Shown here: positions 1-9,854 of the stretch, in pieces | Layout of the letters: each line of letters begins with the position of its first letter | Position numbering within the stretch: position 1 is the stretch's first letter | Origin: Mariannaea sp. PMI_226 | Taxonomy: Eukaryota; Ascomycota; Sordariomycetes; Hypocreales; Nectriaceae | Length of the DNA stretch: 64,000 nt | Assembly: GCA_024336345.1 (NCBI GenBank) | Contig: JANFOG010000011.1 | Span: forward strand, 496,001 to 560,000 | Direction: 5' to 3' | Notes under the pieces: model-generated | Seen by the model: the letters and a program-made list of their open reading frames with translations, nothing else | Told to the model about the DNA's origin: nothing | The model's database searches: none | Position numbers and translations under genes: made by a program

Positions 1-125
1 TGTTTACGCCAACAGCCGGACTGTGCCATCCCCTATTTACGCTTTCTGTGAGACACAAAGAGGCTGTTCTGTGAGGATCAACTTGGACTTTAAATCAGGA
101 TACTACTCCAATTTGGACAGAAATA

Positions 126-1760
126 ATGAGGATAACTCTGGCTTTCTGCTGGGCGGTGCCCTTCTTCTCCCTCGCCAATGTCAGTTCCCTCCTAGATGAC
201 AACTCAACTCAAGACTACAGCAAGCTAATTTTGCATATCGACATCCAGGCTGCCGCAGCTGGCCATAGAAACGGGCATTATGCCCTCAGAAAGGGACAGT
301 GGAGGGGGCAGAGAAATGATAACTCTACAGACACCGTAGGAGCGGAGAATTTCGAAGGGTGAGTAAGAGTTCCTTTGGACGAAGCTAAAGAAGAAACACA
401 CACATCTGTATACATCAGGGCTTTTTTCTATTGTCATGCTCATATGAATGTTGGTTTTATTTTTATTAACAGCTTAAAACCACAGACTTCGAATCTCAAC
501 CGTTACAGCAACCGAAACTGTGACACAACAGGTGCAGGTCACCGTAGCTGGTGAACCCGTGACCGTCACTCAGGAGGCGGCTAAGCCATCTGTAAGTGTA
601 TTTCATGCATCCTTCACTATTTATTCCATGTTGAGAACAGTTGCTAATATGTAATGCTTTTTCACAGGCCGTCACTGTGACTGAGACAGTCATGCTCAAT
701 GGCAAAGGGGTAAGGATATTTAACTAGGATTGCCCAGTTTCATCATCATCATTCGCTAATATTCAATGACAGGCCACTACCACCGTTACCGAGACAGTCG
801 CCGGCACTTGTGAAGGTCCCGTAAGTCTATCAAAATCTTCATCAACTGACCCGATCCGTCATTTACACCCTCTAGGCCAGCAATACTACGCCCGGCGCTG
901 TTGTGAACGTCGGCAATGGGAAGGGTGTTGGTGTTTCCCTCATTCCCATTGCTGCAAGTGAGCTACCAACCACGACATTCACCTTCGATCCGTATGCAAC
1001 ACAGCCAATACCGAGCGCGCCAAATACTCTCAGCGCACCAAACTCATTGACCACACCCATTGCACCAAGTGCACCAGTCGCACCAGGCGCACCAAGCGCC
1101 CCGATTGTGTCTAATATCCAGAGTGATCCCAACCCACCGGCTACCGCGCCAGCATCAGTCGGTGAGAGTTCAGCCCTCATCGCCACGTCCTCCTTAGACA
1201 TCAGCACCTCCGTTATTCCCACAGTCCCAGCCAGTGTCCCAGTCAAGTCCGACGACCCAGTCAACCCAACCACGAGATCAAAGCAGACGGCCAGCGGCGA
1301 TATCGCTTCGACCCAGACCGAGGCCACTGCGTTGCCTGTTGAATCCACCACCTCTACCGAGGCCATCTTCCCCTCCGCGAATCCGGACAAGGTCGGCTCA
1401 ACCAAGACCACTTCAGTCCCCGCTCAATCCACCACCCTGGCTACCTCCGCGAAGTTGGACAAACTCGTCCCAACCAAACCCACCAAAGACTTGCCTGGAT
1501 CAACCACTTTAAACCTCGCTGAATCAACCACCATTACTGAAAGCCTCGCTCCCACCGTCAATCTAGGCGGCCTCGATCCGCAGAATTCTGCGCAGTCCGA
1601 GTCCGTCGCCCAGGACACCGCCACAGCCGTCGTCGTGCCCAGTAAGCCTCTTGCCTCGATCAACTCCTCGAGCCTGAGTCTCCTCAGCAGTGTTCTCGTC
1701 CTCGGTAATTTGATTCCCGCCACCGCTACTATTCAACCCCGCGCCCAATTCACTGCGTAA
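126..1760 (+). CDS. Secreted Ser/Thr/Ala/Pro-rich cell-surface-like protein
   Basis: Model of five exons: 126-358, 486-591, 668-709, 773-820 and 876-1760, giving 437 residues with all phases consistent. The N-terminus starts MRITLAFCWAVPFFSLA, a convincing signal peptide. Exons 2, 3 and 4 each encode a short VTATETV / VTVTETV / TTTVTETV block. The last exon encodes a long low-complexity stretch rich in Ser, Thr, Ala and Pro with repeated SAPxxLSAPxS-type units, expected to be heavily O-glycosylated. A hydrophobic patch (SLLSSVLVLGNLI) lies close to the C-terminus, which could be a GPI-attachment signal, but it is followed by a polar tail, so anchoring is uncertain. No enzymatic domain is visible. 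Repetitive, low-complexity proteins of this kind are common in fungal walls; the precise function is unknown. It is convergent with the Rpp30 gene. Confidence 0.7.
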
Positions 1761-2094
1761 GTGGAATGAAAGTAGATGTGTCATAACAAGATAGATTGGG
1801 ATAAACGGGAAAGGGACAGTATCATGTAATTGTGTAAAGAATACTTTATTGGTGGCATCAGCTTGGGGAAAAGATGTACATATGAATATGTTTCTTGTAG
1901 GGTGATGGGAATCTAGGCGAGTCCTGTAGATTCTGAATAAATTTCTGTCCTAGTTCCTCCATGGGGTATCATGTCGTGTTTTTCTTTCTTTCTTTCCTCC
2001 CATCCTTTGCCTATCCGTTACCCAAAACGCCCCAGTTGTAACTGAATACATAGATATAGTATAATTTTTTATGTTTTATGTTTGTGGTACATCC
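1761..2094. other. Convergent 3' intergenic spacer
   Basis: These 334 bases separate two converging genes. They hold AT-rich sequence with T-rich runs and no supportable coding frame, consistent with overlapping 3' untranslated regions. Confidence 0.5.
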
Positions 2095-3033
2095 TCATTT
2101 CTTCTCAGGGGCGGCACCTCTTGCAGCAAGCTTCATCTTTTTCACCTGTCGTTTGCTCAGCTGAGGAGAGTCCTGGTCTCCTGGTTTCCGCTTCTGGTTC
2201 TGATCCTTGTTCTTGTTCTTCTTGCCTTGTGGCTGCTGTTCCGCGGAAGTAGTGTTCTGGCCGTCGTTGGCTCCGTCCTGGATATCCTTCTTGGCAACCT
2301 GGACCACGTCAATTACGCCCCTGAAGCCACTCCTCTTTATGCCTTCGTTCACGACAACGGAGCGAGGGATTGCGCCAAAGCCCAGCACGCCCTGCTCGCT
2401 AGGCAGGCCCCAGACATTCAACAGGTTGACAACATCAGCAGGCGCTCGCAGGGACAGTGCTTCCTTTGCCTCGCTGCTGAGTATGATTCCTCGCCCACGA
2501 GTAGCCCGAACCAGGTTGGTCACATTGCCAATAAAGGTGGCGCGGCCGCGCTGATCAGCAGTAAGGGCCTGGCCATAACACACCTCGAAGCGCACTCCTC
2601 GAGCTACTGCGGCCATGCATGGCTTGGGGCGGAAAAAGAAAGGGAAGTGCTGGGAGAAGTCGAGGGAGATGATGGGCATGTCGAGGGTGAGGCAGGCAGT
2701 CTGGAAGGCCTTTTCGGTGAGTGGTCGGATGGCGAGGAGGTCATAGGCGGCAACAAGAGAGGTGAGACGGTAGTTTGAGGCGGCAGGGTCGGAAAGCGGG
2801 AGAGTGGCGCGGTGGAGAATGTTTGGGAGCTTCTTTGACGAGGTAGAGGAGGAAGAAGAAGACGTCAAGGTCGCGGTGGATGGGAACGGAGCGACGGGCG
2901 CGGAGGGGAAAGGCAGCTCCAGCGTGTGGTTGAGGGCGACAGTGGCATAGCCGAGAGATGAGGCGAGTGTGAGGGTCTGGATGAGCTGGTCTTGGGTCGT
3001 GGAGGGCGACCAGGCGATGTTGAGGTCGTACAT
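2095..3033 (-). CDS. RPP1: RNase P/MRP protein subunit Rpp30 (yeast Rpp1 homologue)
   Basis: Single exon of 312 residues. The protein begins MYDLNIAWSPS, and the Rpp30 family fold is recognisable: an N-terminal segment ending in a short beta-strand (YDLNIAW), a central ATLPLSDPAASNYRL-type segment, then YDLLAIRPLTEKAFQTAC, IISLDFSQ, and the conserved RGVRFEVCYG block. Near the end lies IILSSEAKEALSLRAPADV, also typical. The C-terminal 60 residues are Lys/Gln-rich (KKNKNKDQNQKRK), a likely nuclear or RNA-contacting tail. The subunit takes part in 5' maturation of precursor tRNA (RNase P) and in rRNA processing (RNase MRP) in the nucleus and nucleolus. The frame extends upstream to 3063 but lacks an ATG there, so the ATG at 3033 is chosen. 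A 15-base A run (T run on the coding strand) sits just upstream. Confidence 0.92.
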   Translation of the reverse strand: MYDLNIAWSPSTTQDQLIQTLTLASSLGYATVALNHTLELPFPSAPVAPFPSTATLTSSSSSSTSSKKLPNILHRATLPLSDPAASNYRLTSLVAAYDLLAIRPLTEKAFQTACLTLDMPIISLDFSQHFPFFFRPKPCMAAVARGVRFEVCYGQALTADQRGRATFIGNVTNLVRATRGRGIILSSEAKEALSLRAPADVVNLLNVWGLPSEQGVLGFGAIPRSVVVNEGIKRSGFRGVIDVVQVAKKDIQDGANDGQNTTSAEQQPQGKKNKNKDQNQKRKPGDQDSPQLSKRQVKKMKLAARGAAPEKK

Positions 3034-4290
3034 GGCGGGCGTGTTTGTATGTATGCTTGACAAAAAAAAAAAAAAAGGTGGAATTGAGTTGGAATTGGTG
3101 GGTGAGAAGCGTCAGGAGGGTTATCGCAGCATTGTCAGAGTTGAAGAGCAATGCTGAAAGTCTAGATGGTTCAAATCAAGTGTACACAATGTAGGTAGTA
3201 CAGGCAGTGACGTTGTTTGGGGGTTGATAGCTTGGGGTAGCATGTGTGACTTGGGGATGCTGACTTGAGCTGTCGCGTTTGTCGTTGCCGTAGAGTTGGA
3301 CCTTTTTTTTTTTTTTTTTTTTTTTGCCTTAACCCGCCGTCGTCAGACCTTAATCGACCCTCCTTAGTGATGACGCAGTCGGCCACCCACAAGAGGGGCG
3401 ACGGGGGGGTCGAGGGAAGCTGTGGTCTGTGCGCTTCCTCGACGGGAGACCGCGTCACCACAGGTCAGTGCTGTTGTACACTAGCCACTATAAGTCAGTG
3501 GGCAGGGCAGCTGACGAATAGTGGACTGGGGGGGAGTCGTCTGCAGCGATCAGCGCGTGAGCATACTATGGTAAGACACGGCTGCTTGTTCAGCGCGCTC
3601 TCTCTCTCTCTTTTCAGTACGGCCAGTGGGCACTTATTCACAATGGACAGGAATAAAGCTGCTTTCAGTTGAATGGAACAGTATTAGATGCGCACTCGTC
3701 ATCACTCTGAGCTCGGGTAGTGGGCAGCATTTGAGTGCAAAGCAGCTGAGAAATACTCAATTAATCCCTTCCCCAACAGCTCTCATCAGTCAATAAACTA
3801 TTGCACACATAACTTACTGCTGGTCACTGCCAAGCTGAACTGCGCCTCACAAACTCCGAAGTGGCGACGACAACCAAAAAAAAAACCAACCAACCAGCCG
3901 GCAGCCGGCGACCAGGGAGTCAAAGTGCCAGCAGTACTGTACTGTACCCATTTTGTCTCCCAGGAATCCCATCCCATCTCCCTTCCATCGCAAAAAGGAT
4001 CTACTTCTCCTCTTCCCTTCCCATCAAAACTCCATCCGCCGTCTTGTTCACACATTCAGTCAGTCGCTTTCGCCCCCGCTCAAGCTTTTCACGCTTCTTC
4101 ACTCGGCCCTCACCTTAACTTCGCTACTTTCTGCACGCGGCACACTTCCTAGGTCTATTTTACATTGACTGGTTTCCCTCACAGCCTCGCACCCCTTCAT
4201 TACTACTACTATCACTACTGCCTAAGGTGCACTTTCGCTACCTAGGTAGGTAGACAAGCTGTACCCGCCCCTCACCAGGCGCTCTTCATC
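3034..4290. other. Divergent promoter region between Rpp30 and zinc-ribbon genes
   Basis: About 1.26 kb without a supportable gene. It contains a 15-base A run at 3062-3076, a 23-base T run at 3303-3325, a short CT repeat near 3599-3613 and an A-rich tract near 3878. Pyrimidine-rich sequence from about 3950 to 4230 looks like the 5' leader of the downstream gene, and a CCTAGGTAGG motif is present at 4241-4250. Confidence 0.5.
3303..3325. repeat. Homopolymer T tract (23 bases)
   Basis: An uninterrupted run of 23 T. In fungal promoters such runs can exclude nucleosomes, and they are also prone to length errors in sequencing. Confidence 0.9.
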
Positions 4291-4763
4291 ATGTTCTTCT
4301 TCTTCGTGTGCGGCGAGCACACGTTCCGCAAGGAAGTTTCCGGTTATCAGGGCATGGTTTGCCAATGTCATCATTGCGGAAATATGGCCGCCAGCGTCAT
4401 CAAGAGCCATCCATGGTTTACATTCTGCTGGATTGTAAGTTGTACCCTTCAAGTTAAAATCCTCCCCCCCCCCCCAGTCCCTCCACCAACCCGGTGTAAA
4501 GAAACTGTCTTAGTTTCATATGACCCGACAGACCACACATACAATCAAGCTGACTACTCTGAAACTCTCCCCCTCCTCCAAAACAGCCCATCATTCCCCT
4601 TTCTTTTTCAGGTTACACAGACGTATCCTGCCGAATCTGCAATTTCCACCAGCCTCTTGACAACCGCCCCGACGTCAAGGCAATGGCCAATGGCGGCGGT
4701 GCTCCTCCCCCAGGCCAATACGGTCCTCCGCAGGGCGGCAACCCGCAGATGCGTTATAGCTGA
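4291..4763 (+). CDS. Small zinc-ribbon protein (fungal zinc-ribbon family)
   Basis: Two exons, 4291-4434 and 4587-4763, give 106 residues. The acceptor at 4585-4586 is chosen because it restores the expected run from HPWFTFCWI into PIIPLSFSGYTDVSCRICNF. Two Cys pairs are visible, CHHC (residues 26-29) and CRIC (63-66), which would bind one zinc as a ribbon; Cys24 is an extra Cys next to the first pair. The N-terminus MFFFFVCGEHTFRKEV is hydrophobic and conserved in the family as I know it. The C-terminus is a Pro/Gly/Gln-rich tail ending QMRYS. No enzymatic role is known to me for this family. The gene converges with the glycosyltransferase gene. Confidence 0.8.
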
Positions 4764-5404
4764 TGGGGAGGATTTTTACGACACCATCCAATGTACCGCC
4801 TGCGGATTCACTTGAAACAGGAATTGGTTGCCCTTCATCTTTCCTAGCCCAAATGGAGAGGGAAAGCCCCTCCCATGCGACTTGTGTAAGAAAGGCCCCG
4901 TTAAGAGCGGTGTTGCTCATCGCCTAAATTATCGCGTTGTTGCTTTTCTGGTTTTGTTTTGGTTTTTCGGTGTCACTTTTCTTCATATTCACACTGGGTT
5001 CCGTCTCGGAAAAGGCAACTATGTAGCCTGGCGTTAATGAGGAGCGAATGTTAGTCTGGGGGATGATGGCCGGGATGAGAATCATGGTGGTTCGGAAGCC
5101 ACTATTTCGGACCTGGTCGTTGATTTTTTGGGGGGGTTATCGAATGCGTCATCTTTGGTATATACTAATGGATAAACAATCGGATAGTTTTGTCCAGATA
5201 ATCTTTTTCGTTTCTACTCTACATATCTCAGAGGTTATACTTCTTCCAAGAAGTAGGTCATCAGGCTAGCTCAGAAGAGACAACAAGGGTCTATTCGACG
5301 GTTCCATCGGTCAGCAGGCTCTACACAATCCTCTCAGGCTTCCTCTTCCGGGAAACTGGGATCAAGGTGTTCTTGGTAGTCCAGGCTCCAGATCTACAGG
5401 CTCT

Positions 5405-5435
<31 letters not shown>

Positions 5436-5719
5436 TCATTTCGTCGCGTTGCCTACACAAGTCTATGAGCCGGAATTCACGATGAAACGGTGGCCTTGTC
5501 AACCTATTTAGATTTGACACGAAATTACCGCATGCCTTGGTTGTCGTTTACTATCTTTTGATCGAAGAAACACAGTAGCCCCCAGTGACGCTCATTTACT
5601 TTCGCTAATAAGGATCACATCTCTGAATGATTTTCCAACGACCTATTGCAAAACTGGGTATCCTCTTCAGCCGCTACATTGAAAAGCGATATTAAGCATG
5701 AAAACCAATATCCACCTTA
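4764..5719. other. Convergent intergenic region
   Basis: About 950 bases between two converging genes. Apart from the CT microsatellite near 5400-5437 I see no gene, RNA or clear regulatory element. Short frames here lack family features. Confidence 0.45.
5400..5437. repeat. CT-rich microsatellite with TCTG interruptions
   Basis: Imperfect TC dinucleotide repeat, interrupted twice by a TCTG unit, giving a pattern of CTCTCTCTGT blocks. It lies in the 3' region between two genes. Confidence 0.8.
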
Positions 5720-8700
5720 TTACGCCCTCGACGGACCAGCATCGTCGCCTCGGCTCATTTTAAGGCTCTCTTCCATCGCCCGCCTAAGTTCCTCGTCATC
5801 CTCTTCAGCAATGTCAACAGCTTGACTCTTCCCTTTGCGTCGAAACTCTTCTTCCGCAAGGCTCTGTTTTTTGACATATTCCATTACAATTTCTTCCTCC
5901 GTGCGTTCATTCATTTCCTTCTGCATCTCCTCCTTCGAGGCCTCAATCGCACGCTCCAGTTCCTCAGCTTCATTGGGATTTTCAGCTGAGGTCACAGGTA
6001 TGCTCTTTGATTCTTCGATGGCACGTTGCAATTCAGCATCATAGCCTTCGTCCTCATCTTGAGGAGCTAATGTACTGTGCGACTCCTCCAGCGCAAGCTG
6101 CCGTTGCTGCTCTGTATAGACTTCGTTGTGATTGCGTGGTGGCAGAGGGGGCCGGGGAATCGATGTATTCGTCAAGCCCAATCCAGCAACCTGGTCTTCT
6201 TGTGGCAGATGTGCATCAGTTCGTATGCTCTGCTGGATAGCCTTCTCAATAAGGTCCTGGTACTCTTGGTCCGTGATCTGGTACTCTTCGTCTTCAAAGA
6301 TAGTCAGACTCTTCTCAGGCAAAGGACCAGCAGTATCCGTTGCCTGGACCTTTTCTTGAACTGCCCTGATGCTTTCGCGAATAGCCGCCTCCACCGCTGC
6401 ATCTTCCTCAGTATTTCCCCGTGAGGTTTGCTGAACAGAAGCCTGGATAGCCTTCTCCAGCTCAACTTCTTCTCTTGTCAAGCTATGAGTAGAATTATTG
6501 GATAGGGGCGATTCGACATCAACATAACCACTCTTCCAATTTTGCAGGTCTTGCTGTAGCCGCTTCCGTTGTTCCAATGTCTTGAGTTGATTCTCCAACC
6601 ATCCTGCCCTTGGGGTTTCGAGTCCTTCACTTTCAGAACTTACAGTTCGAGAAACCGACAGTTTTCCCGCTGTGTTCTCTTTCTTCTTCAGCTGGTAAAA
6701 TTCTTTCAGATCATATTTCGCATTGTTCCAGCGCTTCAGGATATCTCTCCTCTCTTCAGCTGTCGAGAGCTCCAATTCCCGCTGTCCTTGGATAGCCCTT
6801 GAGGATATAATGTAGTTCTGGACGCTCTTGGTGAAGTACTTGTTGATTTCCGCGTGGACTCCCTGCATTGTATATGCTGGAATTCCCCAAATCCCTTCAC
6901 ATTGTCAGTTCTATACCAATGTCCTCACTTCATAGAAACTTACCGGCTGCTGGTTTCGCGATCAATCCTCCTATTCCTTTTCCAAATCCCTTGACCAATC
7001 CCGCAGCACCCTCTTTCTCGGCGCCCTTCCAGGGCTGAGTCACCAGGCCAGCTACGCCATCAAAAAACCCATAGCCAAGCTCTTTGCCTGCAACCTTGAT
7101 GCCTGTGCTTAGGTCCGTAACCTTTTCGACTGGTCGGACTGTGTCATCATTGTATAGTTTTGGAATATTTCGGAAGCCCTTTGCCAGTCCGAGACAGAAA
7201 TTCATCGGGGACTTGACACCAGTAGACACAATGCGGCCGACTCCCCGGCCTGTTCCAACTGCTGCTTCGAGCCGCACACGGTTTGAATCAGACAAGTCGT
7301 CCATCTTGAAGAGGGGGCCCGTTCCTCGTCGAAGTCTAGATGTGGCTGCTGAAAAGGAGGCTGAAGTGGTCGACCTTTCACTCGGGGCCAAAGATGGTTG
7401 CGACATATTCGAATTGCTTGTGGGTAAAGTTGAGGATGTAGCTGTCTCGCTCAGTGTACTATCCGAGGAGTTGTTGAGTTGGGTCAAAGCCGGCTTGGCA
7501 TTTTCAGGCTCAGTGGTCAGCGGTGCCGCCTCCAAGGAGCTACCCTCTGCCAGTGGTGGAGGATTTGGAACTGTTTGGGTCTCTGATGCAGAAACTGTGC
7601 TAGATTCTCTAACTTTTTTATAGCTTTTGAAGACGTCTCGAGGCATATCTGCAATCGCCATTCCGATGCCGCCCAAGTCAGCCACAAGCGAACAAGCACC
7701 TGCAGAGATCGGGTCTGGGGGCTGGTCTTCGGTAACATATTCCACCGGACGATATCTAAATCACATTAGCTCGGTAAAAGTTTTAAGGCCATATAGCCAG
7801 AAACTTACAGTTTGAGGTCAGAGTACTCCAATAAACCTTCTTCAATCAATACAGCGACTGAAAGTGGGCTAAGTCGAACCTGAGTCCGCCTCACCCTCCA
7901 AGTGGCAGCCCTGCCGGGAGCAACCATACATCGCATCTTCTCCGTGTCGAGATGATCATGGAAACTCTTTCCGCCCACATCAGCGCCCTTCTCTTCACGA
8001 ATTTTGTGGCCAAGCTGAGTAGCCTGAGCCATCGTGTCTGGTTGAAGGCAAAATTGAAGTGCCTGGGCCAGCTTCTCCGCAGTTAGATCTTTGTAAGGAA
8101 TTGGGTCTGGCCCAGCATGTGCTTTAGCAACCATGGAGCCCCAGAATTGCTGATCTCCAAAGAATGGAACCACAACAGTGGGTTTTCCTGCCTTGATGCC
8201 GGCAGCAGTGGTACCAGCACCTCCGTGATGACAAACGCAAGAGACGTGCTCAAAGAGCCAGTCATGAGGGACATTCCCTAGCATAAAGACGCCGTCAGGG
8301 ATACCAAGCTCATCTGCTCCGAGGCCGCCCCAGCCCTTAGAAACCAGGGCGCGCACACCAGCAAGCTTGACAGCTTCGAAGATCATCGCCGTCATAGCAT
8401 TAGGGTCTTCGACAACAATGGAGCCAAATCCAATATACACTGGAGGAGGGCCGCTATGAAGGAAGGCTTCCAGTTGAGGGTCTGGTGTATATGAGGATGC
8501 AAGATTGAGGAAGTAAAATCCTGCAATATCAATATGCCTACTCCAATCATTGGGCTTGGGGATCAGCGCTGGAGACCTAGCATTTTGTTAGAAATACGCC
8601 CCATCCAGTTGAACAAAAACTTACCAGCAATATGTCCACGACACTTTGAGTCTTGCAAGGAGTCCAGGTGCCCAGATGAGTGAGAGTGGTGGTAGGTCAA

Positions 8701-9854
8701 GCGCCTTTTCACGAAATCGATTAATGACGTCTCCAAGTCCTTGCCAGGTCATCATTTCGACCAAGGTGTATGTCATGTAGTTTGTCATAACATCATCAGC
8801 ATTGGAAGATTGGATGTTCGCCAGAGGATGAGGGAAAGCCCGTGTCGGCGACCAAGGCATTCTATGAGAGTTAGCTGTTGTGCCCATCGTTGAGAAAACA
8901 TGGTCAACTCACGTAAACATCATGTGCAAGGGAATGCCCAGCTTTTCAGCGACGTGGATGTGGGCAAAGCTTGGAGGGTTTGCAATGATTGCGTCTGCCA
9001 CGAATGGCTCCCCAGGCAGTTCCAACGAGGTATCGACAGGCGCATTTTTGGGATGAGGCGCTGGCGGCGGTCCCAACCCATCTCCTGCTTCGATACAGGA
9101 TCGCCAACATCCCAGTAGAATCTCTTGGATACCCCTCCTTCGCTTGCTCACCTCCCCGCTCTTGATGGCATCGAACCCCGGCATGAGGCCGGGGTATTTG
9201 ACCATGAATGCCATGAGTTCAGCAGGGTCACCACCGATATTGAAAAACTCGAGGCCATTCTCCTCGACAAATTTCTGAAATGTTGAATGGGTCGCTATCC
9301 GAACACGATGGCCGTATGTGTCTTTGAGCACTTTTCCCAGGGCAACAAAGGGCTGAACATCGCCTCTCGATCCCACAATCTGAATAACGACATTCAACTG
9401 CGGGGGAGGGGTCTGGCCTGGCAAGCCGCCGAGGGCCGGGGGGATATAGAGGGGAGTAGTAGGGCTGACACTTTCTGGCTCGGGGGATAGTTGGCTTTGT
9501 AAGGTCGGACCTAGGAGTTCCGCCAGTCGTCTGTTCTTGGTGAGGATGTTGATATTCACTCGGCCATCGTCTAGAATATATAGCCACCATTAGCTGGGAT
9601 CCTTCATTGCAGACTGCAGCATCGGTCAACTTGCCTGTTACAGCAGCGCCAGCTTCAAACCCAGGTTGAGTGAATTTGAAATGGTCGAGACTGTGTCCGT
9701 AAGGAGGAGGGCTATCGCCAGGGTCGATATCAGGTAGTTGGAACCCATCAGTAATGGCTATTTGAGCGCTTGTGTCTGGGTGTCCATGGTGGCGAGCAGG
9801 TTGCCAGGCCTGCTGCTGCGATGCTTGCAACTGCTTCTCGTCCATGATAGTCAT
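5720..9854 (-). CDS. GT28/GT1-type sterol-glucosyltransferase-like protein with PPxY, VPS13-like segment and UIM array
   Basis: Six exons (9854-9635, 9570-8913, 8861-8625, 8576-7809, 7755-6944, 6876-5720) give 1283 residues, all phases consistent; intron 1 has a GC donor. Residues 49-52 are a PPPY motif. Residues 131-260 form the N-terminal glycosyltransferase half (IQIVGSRGDVQPFVALGK). FTMPWSPTRAFPHP near residue 290 and CHHGGAGTTAAGIKAGKP near 487-504 match the acceptor-side and UDP-sugar-binding motifs of sterol 3-beta-glucosyltransferases. No PH or GRAM domain precedes it, unlike Atg26. After the enzyme come SLVADLGGIGMAIADMPRD and a Gly-rich segment (residues 845-898) resembling the C-terminal region of VPS13/ATG2 lipid-transfer proteins. 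Residues 1033-1273 hold six clear and two weaker UIM-like helices, plus a PRPPLPPRN proline motif. Likely glucosylates a sterol or related lipid at a membrane; ubiquitin binding is inferred from motifs. Confidence 0.88.

Noticed and set aside
872..1411. Minus-strand frame rich in Gly, Ala and Val opposite the secreted protein
   Set aside because: It is the antisense shadow of a Ser/Thr/Ala/Pro-rich coding exon; repetitive codons keep the reverse frame open.
2071..2778. Plus-strand frame of 235 codons across Rpp30
   Set aside because: It lies antisense to the clear Rpp30 gene and shows no protein family features.
4597..4611. Acceptor TTTTTCAG in the zinc-ribbon gene
   Set aside because: It puts the second exon out of frame and loses the PIIPLSFSG segment; the upstream AAACAG at 4586 gives the full zinc ribbon.
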